DNA of 64,000 bases from Ruegeria discodermiae (GCF_030758345.1 NZ_JAVAMO010000002.1:62001-126000), one strand, 5' to 3'. Shown: positions 33,028-42,113, counted from the first letter of the stretch. Notes: generated from the sequence alone by a model not told the origin. Numbers and translations are program-made.

Positions 33028-34187
33028 CAGGTCAGGACCCTGGTTTCGGGCTCAAAAAAAGCGACACCAACGAAAGTCTGGTTCATATGCACGCCGGATT
33101 GCTGTTCGCCATAGGTGTTGAACCCCAGAACCCGCCGGGCCTGCAATATGTCGGAAACCTTGTCGCTCAGCTGGTTCTGTTCGATCTCAAGCTTGCGCAG
33201 GACGCAATCGAAGCCAAGGATGAAGTCCGGTGCCCTGCCGATCCGGTCGCGCACATCCAGGCCGGTATCCAGTGTTTCGAGAATCTCCTTTCCGCGCCCA
33301 AGCGTCATGATCAGCCCATCGTCGATTGCTGCCAGAAAGGACAGCGCATGGCCCTCGGTCGCATCGCGGATCGCGCGCACATAATAGTTCAGGTTATGCC
33401 GCAGCAGCATCGGGTTTTCAGCAAACACCTGCGGCGACAGCGCATCGACCGGGCAGCCCACCAGTCGGGCATATTCCAACGCGGCCGGGGCTCCGTTGAT
33501 CTCATAGACCAGCCGCTCGTCAGGATCGGCATCGGTGATGATGAGCGGTGAGCCAACCGGTAGGAAATGATCAAATCCCACGCCCTGGAATTGCAGGTTC
33601 GTTTCGATCAGCAACAGGACCGCCGCGTTGGTATGCGCCTGCCCCTTATGCAGCACAAAGGTTTCCTGAAACTCCAGACCGTCGCCTGCTGATCCGCCAA
33701 AGATCGGCAGATCATCCAGCACGGTTTCCAGCGTCGAGACCAGCACATCCTCCTGTTTTGACAACCCGTCCGAAAACATTAGCGCGAGCCGGTTCCAGCC
33801 TGCCGTGTGGCGGAATTTCTCGGTCTGGCGCTGCGCTTGTGTCGCGATCTCGGTTGGGTCCAGCGGGTTGAGCTGCTCGAACAGGATCGAGGCACAGCGG
33901 AAATTCGCCTTTGGAAACCCCATCAGCAGCAGTGCATCGGCCTCATAGCCGTTTGCGGTGATCTGCCCGGCTGTCGTGCAGCCGAAAACCGGCACGCCCG
34001 CCAGCGTGTCGCCCAACTCCTGCATCACGTCGCTTAGGTCAAGCGTGTGCGGAATGAACGCCAGCACAAAACATGCCGCGTCCGGTTCGAGGTCGACGCA
34101 GGCCTCGCGGATGGCAGCCTTTGACTCCGGTGCCGAAGACCGGCCGACGCGAATGAAAAAGGGTCCGTGGTCCAGGTCTCGCATCAT
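33027..34187 (-). CDS. FIST domain sensor protein (NosP-like)
   Basis: A 386-residue cytosolic protein with FIST_N (about residues 30-220: ELGDTLAGVPVFGCTTAGQI, LMFSDGLSKQEDVLVSTLE, IFGGSAGDG) followed by FIST_C (about 225-370). FIST proteins are ligand-binding sensors. In Pseudomonas the homologue encoded next to NahK is NosP, a haem protein that responds to nitric oxide. The gene order regulator-FIST-hybrid kinase is the same here, so this protein probably modulates the kinase. Haem binding cannot be proven from sequence. It lies between the LuxR regulator (six-base gap) and the kinase (one-base overlap). Confidence 0.9.
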   Translation of the reverse strand: MMRDLDHGPFFIRVGRSSAPESKAAIREACVDLEPDAACFVLAFIPHTLDLSDVMQELGDTLAGVPVFGCTTAGQITANGYEADALLLMGFPKANFRCASILFEQLNPLDPTEIATQAQRQTEKFRHTAGWNRLALMFSDGLSKQEDVLVSTLETVLDDLPIFGGSAGDGLEFQETFVLHKGQAHTNAAVLLLIETNLQFQGVGFDHFLPVGSPLIITDADPDERLVYEINGAPAALEYARLVGCPVDALSPQVFAENPMLLRHNLNYYVRAIRDATEGHALSFLAAIDDGLIMTLGRGKEILETLDTGLDVRDRIGRAPDFILGFDCVLRKLEIEQNQLSDKVSDILQARRVLGFNTYGEQQSGVHMNQTFVGVAFFEPETRVLT

Positions 34188-34193
34188 CCACCC

Positions 34194-34913
34194 TCAGTGT
34201 TGTAGAAACGCGCGTGCCTCCGGTTCGCTGCCGGTCTGGCGCGCCATCACGGAATCCACCAGCACCGCCGCCTGGGTGCGGTTGCGCACGCCCAACCGGC
34301 GCAGCAGCGCGGTGATATGCGCCTTGACCGTGGCTTCGGCCAGCGACAGCTCATAGGCGATCTGTTTGTTCGGCTTGCCCACACAGATCAGCTTGAGAAT
34401 GCGGGTCTGCTGCGGCGTCAGGTTCGACAATTCCGGGCTGGACCGGAATGCGCAGTTGTCCTGCGCTGGCGCGTCGTCAAGCTGACAGTATTCCTGCGGC
34501 ACATAACCTCGCCCTGCCGCAATCTCGCTGATCGCGTGTTTCAGCGTGTTGGCCGAAGCGTCCTTGGGCAGAAAGCCCATCGCGCCGTTTTCGATCAGCG
34601 ACTGCACCAATTCGCCCGAGGCCAGCGATGAAATCACAAGCACCCGCGCCGATGGCCTGCGTTTTCGCAACTCCTGAAAGCCTGAAATGCCCGTCACGTC
34701 GGGCAGTTTCAGATCGAACATGATCAGATCCGGATCAAACCCGCTTTCAAGCACCTCGAAGGTTTCCTGTAGCGTCCGCGCGCGCCGAATACCGCAGCCA
34801 TCGAAGCTAAGCTCCAGTGCGGCCGCAAGCGCGTCGCTGTAAAGCGGATGGTCGTCAACGATCAAGACATTGGACACGGGGCCCGCTGCCATGGGGTAGC
34901 CCATCGTCTGCAT
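34194..34913 (-). CDS. LuxR/NarL family response regulator (FlhR/RfdR/ErbR-like)
   Basis: A 239-residue regulator: receiver domain (VLIVDDHPLYSDAL, phosphoacceptor Asp67 in LIMFDLKLP, Lys near GFLPKDAS) and LuxR-type helix-turn-helix (LTPQQTRILKLICVGKPNKQ ... TVKAHITALLRRLG). Regulators of this type control alcohol and formaldehyde oxidation in related bacteria (ErbR/AgmR, FlhR, RfdR). It heads the operon with the FIST sensor and hybrid kinase, its likely phosphodonor. GGGAGGATT precedes the ATG at 34913; the reading to 34997 is longer than the family. Confidence 0.93.
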   Translation of the reverse strand: MQTMGYPMAAGPVSNVLIVDDHPLYSDALAAALELSFDGCGIRRARTLQETFEVLESGFDPDLIMFDLKLPDVTGISGFQELRKRRPSARVLVISSLASGELVQSLIENGAMGFLPKDASANTLKHAISEIAAGRGYVPQEYCQLDDAPAQDNCAFRSSPELSNLTPQQTRILKLICVGKPNKQIAYELSLAEATVKAHITALLRRLGVRNRTQAAVLVDSVMARQTGSEPEARAFLQH

Positions 34914-35011
34914 TCGTAATCCTCCCAAGGTGAAGGTAGCGAAAGTGCAAATCAATTCAACTGTTTCAGTCTGCGACTCACCCGCAAATCCCGGCAAGCG
35001 CAGTCACAACA

Positions 35012-35030
35012 TAGACTTTGGGAGTAATTT
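35012..35030 (-). promoter_or_regulatory. TACTCC/CCAAAGTCTA element upstream of the LuxR regulator
   Basis: On the minus strand AAATTACTCCCAAAGTCTA lies about 100 bases before the regulator gene. It contains the exact CCAAAGTCTA seen before pqqA (8061-8070) and the TACTCC seen before flhA and the zinc hydrolase. It thus joins both variants of the candidate regulon element. Autoregulation by the LuxR-type protein is a possible reading. Confidence 0.4.
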
Positions 35031-35066
35031 CGGCCCATCTTGCTCTGCAATCCGGGCCTGTCTGCC

Positions 35067-36269
35067 TCAGCGATTGCCTTCAGGCGTGGCAGAACGCAGA
35101 AATCGGGTCGCGAAGGACTTCAGATCAGGGGAGGGCGCGGTCGGATCAAAGACAGCGTGGTCAAAATCCCGGATCATCTGCGTGCGGGGCGGCGAGACCC
35201 CGTCGCGCCGAAGCATGGCAACAGCCACACGGCGCATCTCGGCGGCCTTGCCGGAGCGCGCCGTTTTGCGCAGCCGCCGCGCGAGCGGATCGAAGATCGG
35301 GAAGCGTTGCAACGCGCTCAACCCGATCACGCGATGGCCGGACATTCCCAGTGCAATTCCGAAGGCAAAGATCAGCATGGCCAGCCCCCCGACCGGCCAG
35401 CCCGGCAGATGCGCGGGTGTCACCGTTTGGGGCGCTGGTGCTGCAGCGCGATCTCCGGTCACCGAGCCATAGGCGACGCGCTGTGCTGAAATCGTTACGT
35501 CCCGCGCTTCTCGCCCCACGGTATCGAAATAGCTGAAATTCAGCGGTTCAACGATGGTGGAGGTGTCGTTCGAGGGCCGGATCGTCCAGCGCCAGAAGGC
35601 GTAGGTTACCGGTCCTTCGGGTGTCAACTCTACCAGGCGCTTTTCGGGATGCGGAAAGATCATGGCCGAGGGCGAGGTCAGATCGGGCATCGGCGGGATC
35701 ATCTCGGGCGTCACACCCAGGGCTTCGATACGAACGACTCGCAGCACCCCTTCGCCTGGCACCAACTGGTCGGGCGCGTTTGACCATTGATCTGATACTT
35801 TCAAATCGCGCACCGGAAACCACCAGCCGTCATTCTGCGGCGCGGGAGCCACTTCGATGGTGAGCGGCTCGGACTGGATCTCGTATTCGAACCAATCGTC
35901 ACCTTCATCCGTCAGTGTAAGCTTATGCGTGAAGGGAGCAATGTTCAGCGTCCCCGACCGCACCGGATAGATCGCCATGCGGCGGGTGAAGACCTTGAAA
36001 TTGCGGCCATCGATGCGCTCTTCGCGCCAGCTGTCAGGCCCGAGCTGTGCCCAGCTGAACCCATCGAAATCCGGTTGGACCAGTTCCTCGCGTGTGATGT
36101 GACGCCGGTAAACGCCCCGGATCGTCAGCAGGATCATCTCGCGGGTGAATGGCGTGCCGATATCTTCGTCCACCGAGATGCTCAGCGACACTTCGGACGG
36201 CAGCACGGTGCGCGACTGCGCCAGACCACAAACTGGCCACAACAGGCAAATCAGGATCAGCCACCTCAT
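35067..36269 (-). CDS. BatD-like protein of the MoxR/VWA cluster
   Basis: A 400-residue protein with signal peptide MRWLILICLLWPVCGLA, a long periplasmic region rich in beta strands (LSISVDEDIGTPFTREMILL, RMAIYPVRSGTLNIAPF) and one membrane helix at about residues 295-315 (WPVGGLAMLIFAFGIALGMS), followed by a cytosolic tail. This matches the BatD family that closes MoxR-VWA clusters. In methylotrophs comparable clusters (MxaRSACKL) are needed to insert metal into methanol dehydrogenase. It overlaps the TPR gene by four bases. Confidence 0.83.
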   Translation of the reverse strand: MRWLILICLLWPVCGLAQSRTVLPSEVSLSISVDEDIGTPFTREMILLTIRGVYRRHITREELVQPDFDGFSWAQLGPDSWREERIDGRNFKVFTRRMAIYPVRSGTLNIAPFTHKLTLTDEGDDWFEYEIQSEPLTIEVAPAPQNDGWWFPVRDLKVSDQWSNAPDQLVPGEGVLRVVRIEALGVTPEMIPPMPDLTSPSAMIFPHPEKRLVELTPEGPVTYAFWRWTIRPSNDTSTIVEPLNFSYFDTVGREARDVTISAQRVAYGSVTGDRAAAPAPQTVTPAHLPGWPVGGLAMLIFAFGIALGMSGHRVIGLSALQRFPIFDPLARRLRKTARSGKAAEMRRVAVAMLRRDGVSPPRTQMIRDFDHAVFDPTAPSPDLKSFATRFLRSATPEGNR

Positions 36270-36940
36270 TCCGCATCCTCCGGCTCTGGCGGCGACAGGC
36301 CCAGTTTCACGCGGCGCTTATGTTCCTGTGCGATGCGCGCGGCCATGAATTCACCCGGAACATCCGAGAGCTGGTTGAGCCAGCGCTCATCCGCCACCAT
36401 GAATTTGTCGTCAAAAATCCGCCGCACCCCCAGCCGCCCCCGGCTGTCCAGCTCGGCCAGACCCAGCATTGTGTTGGCATTGGTAACCTCGCTGCCCGTG
36501 CCCGCCGCGCGCGCATCGCCACGCGCGATGAAACTATCGGCCTGCGGGCCGTCCTTGCGTTCCGGGAACAGGCCCAAAGCCTCGGGGTCGATCTGCAACC
36601 CGGCATAATAAGCGGCGACCACATCGAAATTGGCCTGCGCATCCGGATCCCCGCGCGCGATTGCAAGATCATAGACCTCCAGCGCTGCAGCATAGCGACC
36701 GCTCTGGGCTTCGGCATTTCCGAGATTGTAGAGCGCGCCAGCCGCGTCAAACGCCTCTGCTGCGCCCTGATACTCTCCTGCCCGATAAAGCGCCGCGCCC
36801 CGCCAGCCCGCATTGTCGAAAACCTGCGCGGCCAACCGGTTCATCCCAAACGCCATGAAAACGCGGCCAAAAGGTGCCGCGCCGCCCAACAGCACGGCCA
36901 ATACCAGCAGAGCGAGTGACAGGATCGCAACCCACCTCAT
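36266..36940 (-). CDS. membrane-anchored TPR protein (BatC/MxaK-like)
   Basis: A 224-residue protein with an N-terminal membrane helix (MRWVAILSLALLVLAVLLGG) and two or three TPR-like helix pairs (GRVFMAFGMNRLAAQVFDNA, AAALYNLGNAEAQSGRYAAA). It corresponds in position and design to BatC or MxaK in the MoxR-VWA complex. It overlaps both neighbours by ATGA. It probably acts on the periplasmic side as a scaffold for the VWA proteins. Confidence 0.8.
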   Translation of the reverse strand: MRWVAILSLALLVLAVLLGGAAPFGRVFMAFGMNRLAAQVFDNAGWRGAALYRAGEYQGAAEAFDAAGALYNLGNAEAQSGRYAAALEVYDLAIARGDPDAQANFDVVAAYYAGLQIDPEALGLFPERKDGPQADSFIARGDARAAGTGSEVTNANTMLGLAELDSRGRLGVRRIFDDKFMVADERWLNQLSDVPGEFMAARIAQEHKRRVKLGLSPPEPEDAE

Positions 36941-37836
36941 GCCGTATCCCTCCGAAACAGCAAGAGCAGCGGGACAAGCGCCAGAACCAGCAGATAGCGC
37001 CCCATGTCGCGCCAGAACAGCACCGGGTAATCGGCCTGTTCCAGCCGCATCCCGGCATCACTGGCCAGCCATTCTTGCAAGTCATCGGTCTGCTCAAGCG
37101 TGAACACAGCTCCACCGCCGACGCTGGCATGTGTCTCCATCCCTGCCGCAGCATTGCTCAGCGACACCACTGACAGCCGCGTGCCCGCCTCTGCCAAAGC
37201 CGCTGCCTCCTGCAATGAGGCAGGCCCAAGACCCACGCCGTCGGTGAAGAGCACGACATCGCCCGCCAATACATCCGCCTCGCGCATCAACTGACCGGCA
37301 AGCGCCAAGGCACGCTCCGGGCGCGAACCCCTGTCTGGTACCGTCTGCGCGTCGATCAGGGAAAATGTCTGGCCCACCTGCCGGTGATCGGCGGTCATAT
37401 CCGTTGCTACATAGGCATCGCCCGCATAGACAATGATGCCACCCGGCCGCGTGCCAAGCGCGCTGACCCCAAAGCGGCCCATGGTCAGCATCTGTGGCCA
37501 GCGCGGATCATCGGTGACGCTGCTTGAGGCATCGACCACGAACAGGACCCCATCAAGATTGCGAAAGGATTGCGCGTCGCGTCGCTCGATAGCGGGGCCC
37601 GACAGTGCCAGAATGCAGATGCCCATCGCGACAAGCAACGCAACCAGCGGCGTGCGGTTGACGCTGGCGTCGATCCGGCCAAGCGTAGCCATGGCCCGCA
37701 TCAAAACGGGGTTTGTCGCCCGGTCCCATTCACCAAACCCGCCGCTGCGGGACCAGAGCCACCAGCCGAACCCACCCAGAACCGGTAGGAGCAGCAGCCA
37801 AAGCGGCCGCAGCAGGGTGATGTCGTGGATGCTCAC
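36937..37836 (-). CDS. membrane VWA-domain protein (BatB/MxaL-like)
   Basis: A 299-residue protein with membrane helices near the N terminus (LLRPLWLLLLPVLGGFGWWL and PLVALLVAMGICILALSG), a von Willebrand A domain (GVLFVVDASSSVTDDPRW with the MIDAS DxSxS) and a C-terminal helix (YLLVLALVPLLLLF). GTG at 37836 overlaps the upstream stop by GTGA and has GGAGG nearby; the longer reading to 37899 lacks support. Two VWA genes in tandem are typical of Bat and Mxa clusters. Confidence 0.87.
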   Translation of the reverse strand: MSIHDITLLRPLWLLLLPVLGGFGWWLWSRSGGFGEWDRATNPVLMRAMATLGRIDASVNRTPLVALLVAMGICILALSGPAIERRDAQSFRNLDGVLFVVDASSSVTDDPRWPQMLTMGRFGVSALGTRPGGIIVYAGDAYVATDMTADHRQVGQTFSLIDAQTVPDRGSRPERALALAGQLMREADVLAGDVVLFTDGVGLGPASLQEAAALAEAGTRLSVVSLSNAAAGMETHASVGGGAVFTLEQTDDLQEWLASDAGMRLEQADYPVLFWRDMGRYLLVLALVPLLLLFRRDTA

Positions 37837-38795
37837 GCTGCCTCCCTCCAGAGCGCGAGGCAGCCCAGCACCACGGCCAGCGCGGCGGGCCAAGGCCAAT
37901 AATCATGGTAAATCTCAGCGGCCAGCCCGTCGCTGTCCGTGGCTTCCAGCCGGTCCAGCGCCTCGGCCACGGCAACCAGATCATCAGTGGTTTTCACGCG
38001 AAAGCTCTCACCGCCCGAGACCTGCGCAATCGCGCGCAGTGTGGTGGTGTCCACCACCCCGCGCTCGCCTATTTCGGCACTATCCAAGTCCTTTGGCCCC
38101 AGCGCGATCGTATGCACCCGCACGCCCATCGCGGCGGCCAGTTCCGCCACCCCGCGCGGATTGGTGGCCCCCGCATTGTTGACCCCATCCGACAGCAGAA
38201 TGACCACGCGTGACGCCGCTTCGCTGTCAGCCAACCGTTTCAACGCCAATCCCAGCCCGTCCGAGATATTGGTGGCGCGTCCCGATATGCCGATACTGGC
38301 CTCTTCGATGCGCCGCGCGACCGCTTCGACATCAAAGGTGAACGGAGTCGCAAAATACGCCTCGGACCCGAACACGATCAGCGCCACCCGATCCCCGCCC
38401 CTGCGCCGGGCGAAATCGGCCCCTACAGTGGTCACTGCCTCGAGCCGGGTGATCTGGCGGCCATCGAGGTAGAAATCGTCCCGCACCATCGAGCCCGACA
38501 GATCCAGCGCAACGGCCAGATCGCGGCCAGACACTTTGAGCGCGCTCACCGGTTCCAGATCACGCGGGCCTGACAGCGCAAGGAGTGTCAGCGCCCAGAT
38601 CACCCAGAGAAGCATCTGACGCAGCGGGATAAGTCGCGTGCTTTCTTGTGCCCGGCCCGCCTGCAGCATCGCAGAACCGATGTGATCGGGCACCAGCAAG
38701 GCGCGCCCCGAGACCGGTTGCGGGTTGAGCAGCCGCGCGGCCAACAGGGGCAATGGCAGCGCCAGCAACACCCAGGGATCGGCCAGTTCAAACAA
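37833..38795 (-). CDS. membrane VWA-domain protein (BatA/MxaC-like)
   Basis: A 320-residue protein with an N-terminal helix (FELADPWVLLALPLPLLAAR), a second helix (MLLWVIWALTLLALSG), a VWA domain with intact MIDAS (LAVALDLSGSMVRDDF, with later SDGVNNAG) and a C-terminal helix. The TTG at 38795 is chosen: GGAGG lies about nine bases upstream and translation would be coupled to the preceding gene by an eight-base overlap. The longer reading to 39038 runs through that gene in another frame and is rejected. Confidence 0.85.
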   Translation of the reverse strand: MFELADPWVLLALPLPLLAARLLNPQPVSGRALLVPDHIGSAMLQAGRAQESTRLIPLRQMLLWVIWALTLLALSGPRDLEPVSALKVSGRDLAVALDLSGSMVRDDFYLDGRQITRLEAVTTVGADFARRRGGDRVALIVFGSEAYFATPFTFDVEAVARRIEEASIGISGRATNISDGLGLALKRLADSEAASRVVILLSDGVNNAGATNPRGVAELAAAMGVRVHTIALGPKDLDSAEIGERGVVDTTTLRAIAQVSGGESFRVKTTDDLVAVAEALDRLEATDSDGLAAEIYHDYWPWPAALAVVLGCLALWREAA

Positions 38796-39159
38796 GGCGC
38801 GCGACCTCCGCCTCCAGCGCCTTCTGCTCGATGCCGCCCTCGCGCCGATAGAGATCGCCCCGGATCGCGGCATATCGCTCGGGCGCACGGGCTCGCAGCA
38901 AGTGCAGCAGCGCGATTCGCCGCTCGGCCTCGGGCTTGTCAGCAAGCGCCGCCATCGGGTCAGTTGGTCCCAATTCCTGAGCAACTGCGCGGCGATTGCT
39001 GAGCAGCCGTAACAGGCCAACAACCAGCAGCGCGGCAAGCCCTGCCAGTCCGGAGGCCACGGCCAGTTCGGCGACCAGCCCGCCCGGAGTCTCGGGCGGC
39101 AGGCGGATGTCCCGCAAGCTGGCCAGCATCGCCGTTTCGGAAAGTGCCGTGTCCTTCAT
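38788..39159 (-). CDS. small membrane protein of the MoxR/VWA cluster (DUF4381-like, MxaA position)
   Basis: A 123-residue protein with a short N-terminal part (LRDIRLPPETP), one membrane helix at about residues 28-50 (ELAVASGLAGLAALLVVGLL) and a cytosolic helical tail ending in the LYRREGGIEQKALEAEVARL region. This is the pattern of DUF4381 proteins encoded between DUF58 and VWA genes. It overlaps both neighbours. It takes the place of the longer MxaA in methanol dehydrogenase clusters. Confidence 0.78.
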   Translation of the reverse strand: MKDTALSETAMLASLRDIRLPPETPGGLVAELAVASGLAGLAALLVVGLLRLLSNRRAVAQELGPTDPMAALADKPEAERRIALLHLLRARAPERYAAIRGDLYRREGGIEQKALEAEVARLV

Positions 39160-40061
39160 GCCGCCATCCTTGTGGGAAAGGCGGCCGAGATCCGGCGGGC
39201 GGTCTCTTCGAGTCTGTCACTGGCATTCAGAACCAAGGCCGCGCGGTCTGCGACCTGCTGGAACATGCCCGACTCTGCCGCGTCGGCCTGCGCCAGATAG
39301 ACCCTCTTTTGCCGGCCATCCGACAGTCGGATGGGATACCAGCCGCGCGGCATTTCATGGGTCTTTGCCTCGGTCATCAGAACCAGTCGCGGGCTGCGGC
39401 GATGGGCCAGCCGATCCAACCGATCGGCCAGGCCTGAACCGGGGGCGTCAAAGCCTGAAGCAATAATGATCTCGGCACCGGTTGGCGCCAACCGGTCCGC
39501 GCGGGTCAGCGCCTGATCCAGCGTCAGATCATCCTGTCGCCCGGCCAGGACAGCCTCAAGCCCGTTGCGATGGGCCTGAACCAGCCCGCCGATCACATCG
39601 AGCATACCGCGCGTGCGACCGCGTGGCGGCACGATCACCGGGGCCTCTGGTGTGATCGCCAGCAGCGCCACGCGCCCGCCGCTTTCCACCAGATGCCAGC
39701 CAATCATCACCAGCGCTTCGGCGGCGGCAACGGACAGGAACGCCCGGCGCAGTCCCCAGAACATCGACGCCCGGAAATCCGCAACCAGCAAGCTGACCCG
39801 GTCGCGTTCTTCCTGAAACTGGCGCACATGTAGCCGTCCGGTGCGGGCGGTGGTACCGCGATCCAGATGGCGGATATCGTCGCCAGCCACATATTCGCGC
39901 ACATCGACAACCTCGATCCCCTGCCCCCGCCGTTTTGTGACAAAGCCGCCCGGCAAAGCGGCCATGGGCGGCGCAGCATAAGAGGACAGTGCCACGCGGC
40001 GCAAAGCGATCAACGGGCCTGAACTTAGGCCAACACCCGCGTCTGACAGCGCCTCGCTCAC
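39156..40061 (-). CDS. DUF58 domain protein (MxaS-like)
   Basis: A 301-residue cytosolic protein with the DUF58 core (VREYVAGDDIRHLDRGTTAR, then LHVRQFQEERDRVSLLVADF) and a VWA-like remainder. DUF58 proteins are partners of MoxR ATPases; MxaS holds this place in methanol dehydrogenase clusters. GTG start overlaps the MoxR stop by GTGA, and the stop overlaps the next start by ATGA. Confidence 0.88.
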   Translation of the reverse strand: MSEALSDAGVGLSSGPLIALRRVALSSYAAPPMAALPGGFVTKRRGQGIEVVDVREYVAGDDIRHLDRGTTARTGRLHVRQFQEERDRVSLLVADFRASMFWGLRRAFLSVAAAEALVMIGWHLVESGGRVALLAITPEAPVIVPPRGRTRGMLDVIGGLVQAHRNGLEAVLAGRQDDLTLDQALTRADRLAPTGAEIIIASGFDAPGSGLADRLDRLAHRRSPRLVLMTEAKTHEMPRGWYPIRLSDGRQKRVYLAQADAAESGMFQQVADRAALVLNASDRLEETARRISAAFPTRMAA

Positions 40062-41014
40062 AGCGGCTCAACCGCGTTCAGGATATCGGCGACCACCTCC
40101 CGCAGCTTGCGCCCATCCGCCACCGCCCGCCAGGTCAGCACCATGCGATGCGCCAATGCGTCGGGGGCAACGGTTGCAACGTCCTCGGGCAAGGCAAAAT
40201 CGCGCCCACGCAGAAACGCCCGCGCCCGTGCCGCCGAGGCCAGCGCCAGCGAGCCGCGCGGCGAAACCGCGTGTTCCACATCCCCGGCCATATCGCCCTC
40301 ACGCGTGGCGTTTACCAGCCGCACAATGTAATCCCGCAATTCAGGCGCCAGATGCACCGCCCGAACTTGCGACCTTGCGGTTTCCAGATCCGCCAGTGTC
40401 ATGCGCCGTGCGGCAGGCGGGCCATCCTCGGTTTCGGAAATCACCAGATCGAGGATTCGGCGTTCGGTTTCGGGGGTGGGCAGGCGCAGCACCACATGCA
40501 GCAGGAACCGGTCCAACTGCGCCTCGGGCAGCGGGAAGGTGCCGTCATGTTCGATCGGGTTTTGTGTGGCCACCACCAGGAACGGATCGGGCAGTTTATG
40601 GGTCTCGTTTCCGACGGTCACCTGATGCTCGGCCATCGCCTCCAGCAGGGCCGATTGCACCTTGGGCGGCGCGCGGTTGATCTCGTCGACCAGAACCAGA
40701 TTGTGAAAGACGGGGCCGGGCACAAACTCGAAAGTGCCTTCCTGCGGGTGGTAAACCGGCGTGCCGGTCAGGTCTGAGGGCATCAGATCAGGCGTACACT
40801 GAATGCGCGCGAAGCTGCCCTCGATCGCGTTTGACAGCCATTTGACCGCCCGCGTTTTAGCCAGACCGGGCGGCCCCTCGACCAGCAGATGTCCGCCTTC
40901 GAGCAGAGCGATCAGCAGGCATTCCACCAAATGCTCATGCCCAACCAAACCCTGCGACAGATAGGCGGATAAATCCCCCAAGCCGCTTGGCGGGGTGTCG
41001 GGTCTGGTGTCCAT
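40058..41014 (-). CDS. MoxR family AAA ATPase (MxaR-like)
   Basis: A 318-residue AAA+ ATPase with Walker A GPPGLAKT at residues 47-54, Walker B LVLVDEINRAPPKVQSALLE, sensor 1 FLVVATQNPIE and the PLPEAQLDRF segment typical of MoxR. MoxR ATPases act as chaperones with VWA proteins; MxaR is thought to help metal insertion into methanol dehydrogenase. First gene of a seven-gene operon to 35067. Its placement beside the XoxF island suggests it matures XoxF, but other targets are possible. Confidence 0.94.
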   Translation of the reverse strand: MDTRPDTPPSGLGDLSAYLSQGLVGHEHLVECLLIALLEGGHLLVEGPPGLAKTRAVKWLSNAIEGSFARIQCTPDLMPSDLTGTPVYHPQEGTFEFVPGPVFHNLVLVDEINRAPPKVQSALLEAMAEHQVTVGNETHKLPDPFLVVATQNPIEHDGTFPLPEAQLDRFLLHVVLRLPTPETERRILDLVISETEDGPPAARRMTLADLETARSQVRAVHLAPELRDYIVRLVNATREGDMAGDVEHAVSPRGSLALASAARARAFLRGRDFALPEDVATVAPDALAHRMVLTWRAVADGRKLREVVADILNAVEPL

Positions 41015-41115
41015 ATCGCCTCCCTGCGGCCATGTCAGACCATCTTGTCGAAGATCAGGCTAACCGGAGTTCCCGTGCCGTCAAACACAGCTTAAGGTAT
41101 TACACCGGTCGCAGC

Positions 41116-42021
41116 TTAGGTGCAGCCGCTATCAAACAGCGGGGCAAAGCGGGGATCGGCCAGGGTTTCGTCCGCCAGCGCGCGCAGGCGGTCGTAATGG
41201 GCATCGATATAGTCGATGAAGCCCGGATCGACCGTCTGATCCACTGGTGTGCGCCCAACCGCATGCATCATGAAGACGTCAAAGGCACACAGACCAGCAG
41301 GATTGGATTGCAGCAGCGCGCGCATGAAAGCGTGGGACTCCCATGGCAGCCGTTGCATGTTCACAGGTGTCTCCTGCAGCTTCGACAGAAACCCGGCCCG
41401 CCGATCATAGAGCAGGATATCCATGCCGAAGGTGAAGGACTGAAACAGCTCTTCGATGAGGATCGACTTGTAGAACGCGGCCTCCAGCCTGTCCGGGCGC
41501 GCATGCGCCGGTTGCTTGACCATGATATGAGTGCCCTGCCCGCGTCGTCCGAAAAAGGTCTGTGCCATGGCCGGCGATGAGGCAACATAGCTGCGGCTCG
41601 ACGGCAGCCCAAGCTGGTGCACCTCGTTCAGCCATTGCAGATCTGATGACAGCGCCCGGTTCGGCGGATGCCCGGAATACAGCCGCAAGATCACCGTTCG
41701 ACCCGACCCGCAACCCCGCGCTGTGGGACCGGCATATCGTACCGGGGCGGGATATCCGAAACTGTGGTGAAGCAAGGCTCGGAAGGTATCGAGCACCGCC
41801 AGGGTCTGCGGATGCGGCCTCTCTCCCACCAGGCAGAGCGATGCCCCCGCCAGATCGCGCCCATGAATATGCACAGGGATCGCCATGTCACGGCCCACCA
41901 TCGTGACCCGCAACTCATAATTCCAGCCGCGCCGGGCGAGATCCAGATAGGTGCCCTTGTCGGCCTGCGCCCCGCCTGCCAGCATCAGGGCAAGAAACAA
42001 TTGGATGATGATCCGCAGCAT
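41116..42021 (-). CDS. secreted DUF2927 family protein
   Basis: A 301-residue exported protein (signal MLRIIIQLFLALMLAGGAQA). The central region with GRRGQGTHIMVKQ, SILIEELFQSFTFGMDILLY and the closing part are typical of DUF2927 proteins, common in Rhodobacterales and of unknown role; an EExxQ-type segment might form a metal or active site. It lies 101 bases upstream of the MoxR operon in the same direction and may belong with it or stand alone. Confidence 0.8.
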   Translation of the reverse strand: MLRIIIQLFLALMLAGGAQADKGTYLDLARRGWNYELRVTMVGRDMAIPVHIHGRDLAGASLCLVGERPHPQTLAVLDTFRALLHHSFGYPAPVRYAGPTARGCGSGRTVILRLYSGHPPNRALSSDLQWLNEVHQLGLPSSRSYVASSPAMAQTFFGRRGQGTHIMVKQPAHARPDRLEAAFYKSILIEELFQSFTFGMDILLYDRRAGFLSKLQETPVNMQRLPWESHAFMRALLQSNPAGLCAFDVFMMHAVGRTPVDQTVDPGFIDYIDAHYDRLRALADETLADPRFAPLFDSGCT

Positions 42022-42113
42022 ACATAACTCCTGCGGCCTGAACCTAGCGCGCTGAGGTCAGAGCGTCCACTTTCTCGCGCAAGGCTACAGGCCGATCAGG
42101 TGTTGTGTATCCC

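Noticed and set aside
37833-39038. A 401-residue version of the first VWA gene starting at 39038
   Set aside because: The extension is Cys/Arg/Ser-rich and lies out of frame over the DUF4381-like gene; the TTG at 38795 gives the normal membrane helix at the N terminus.
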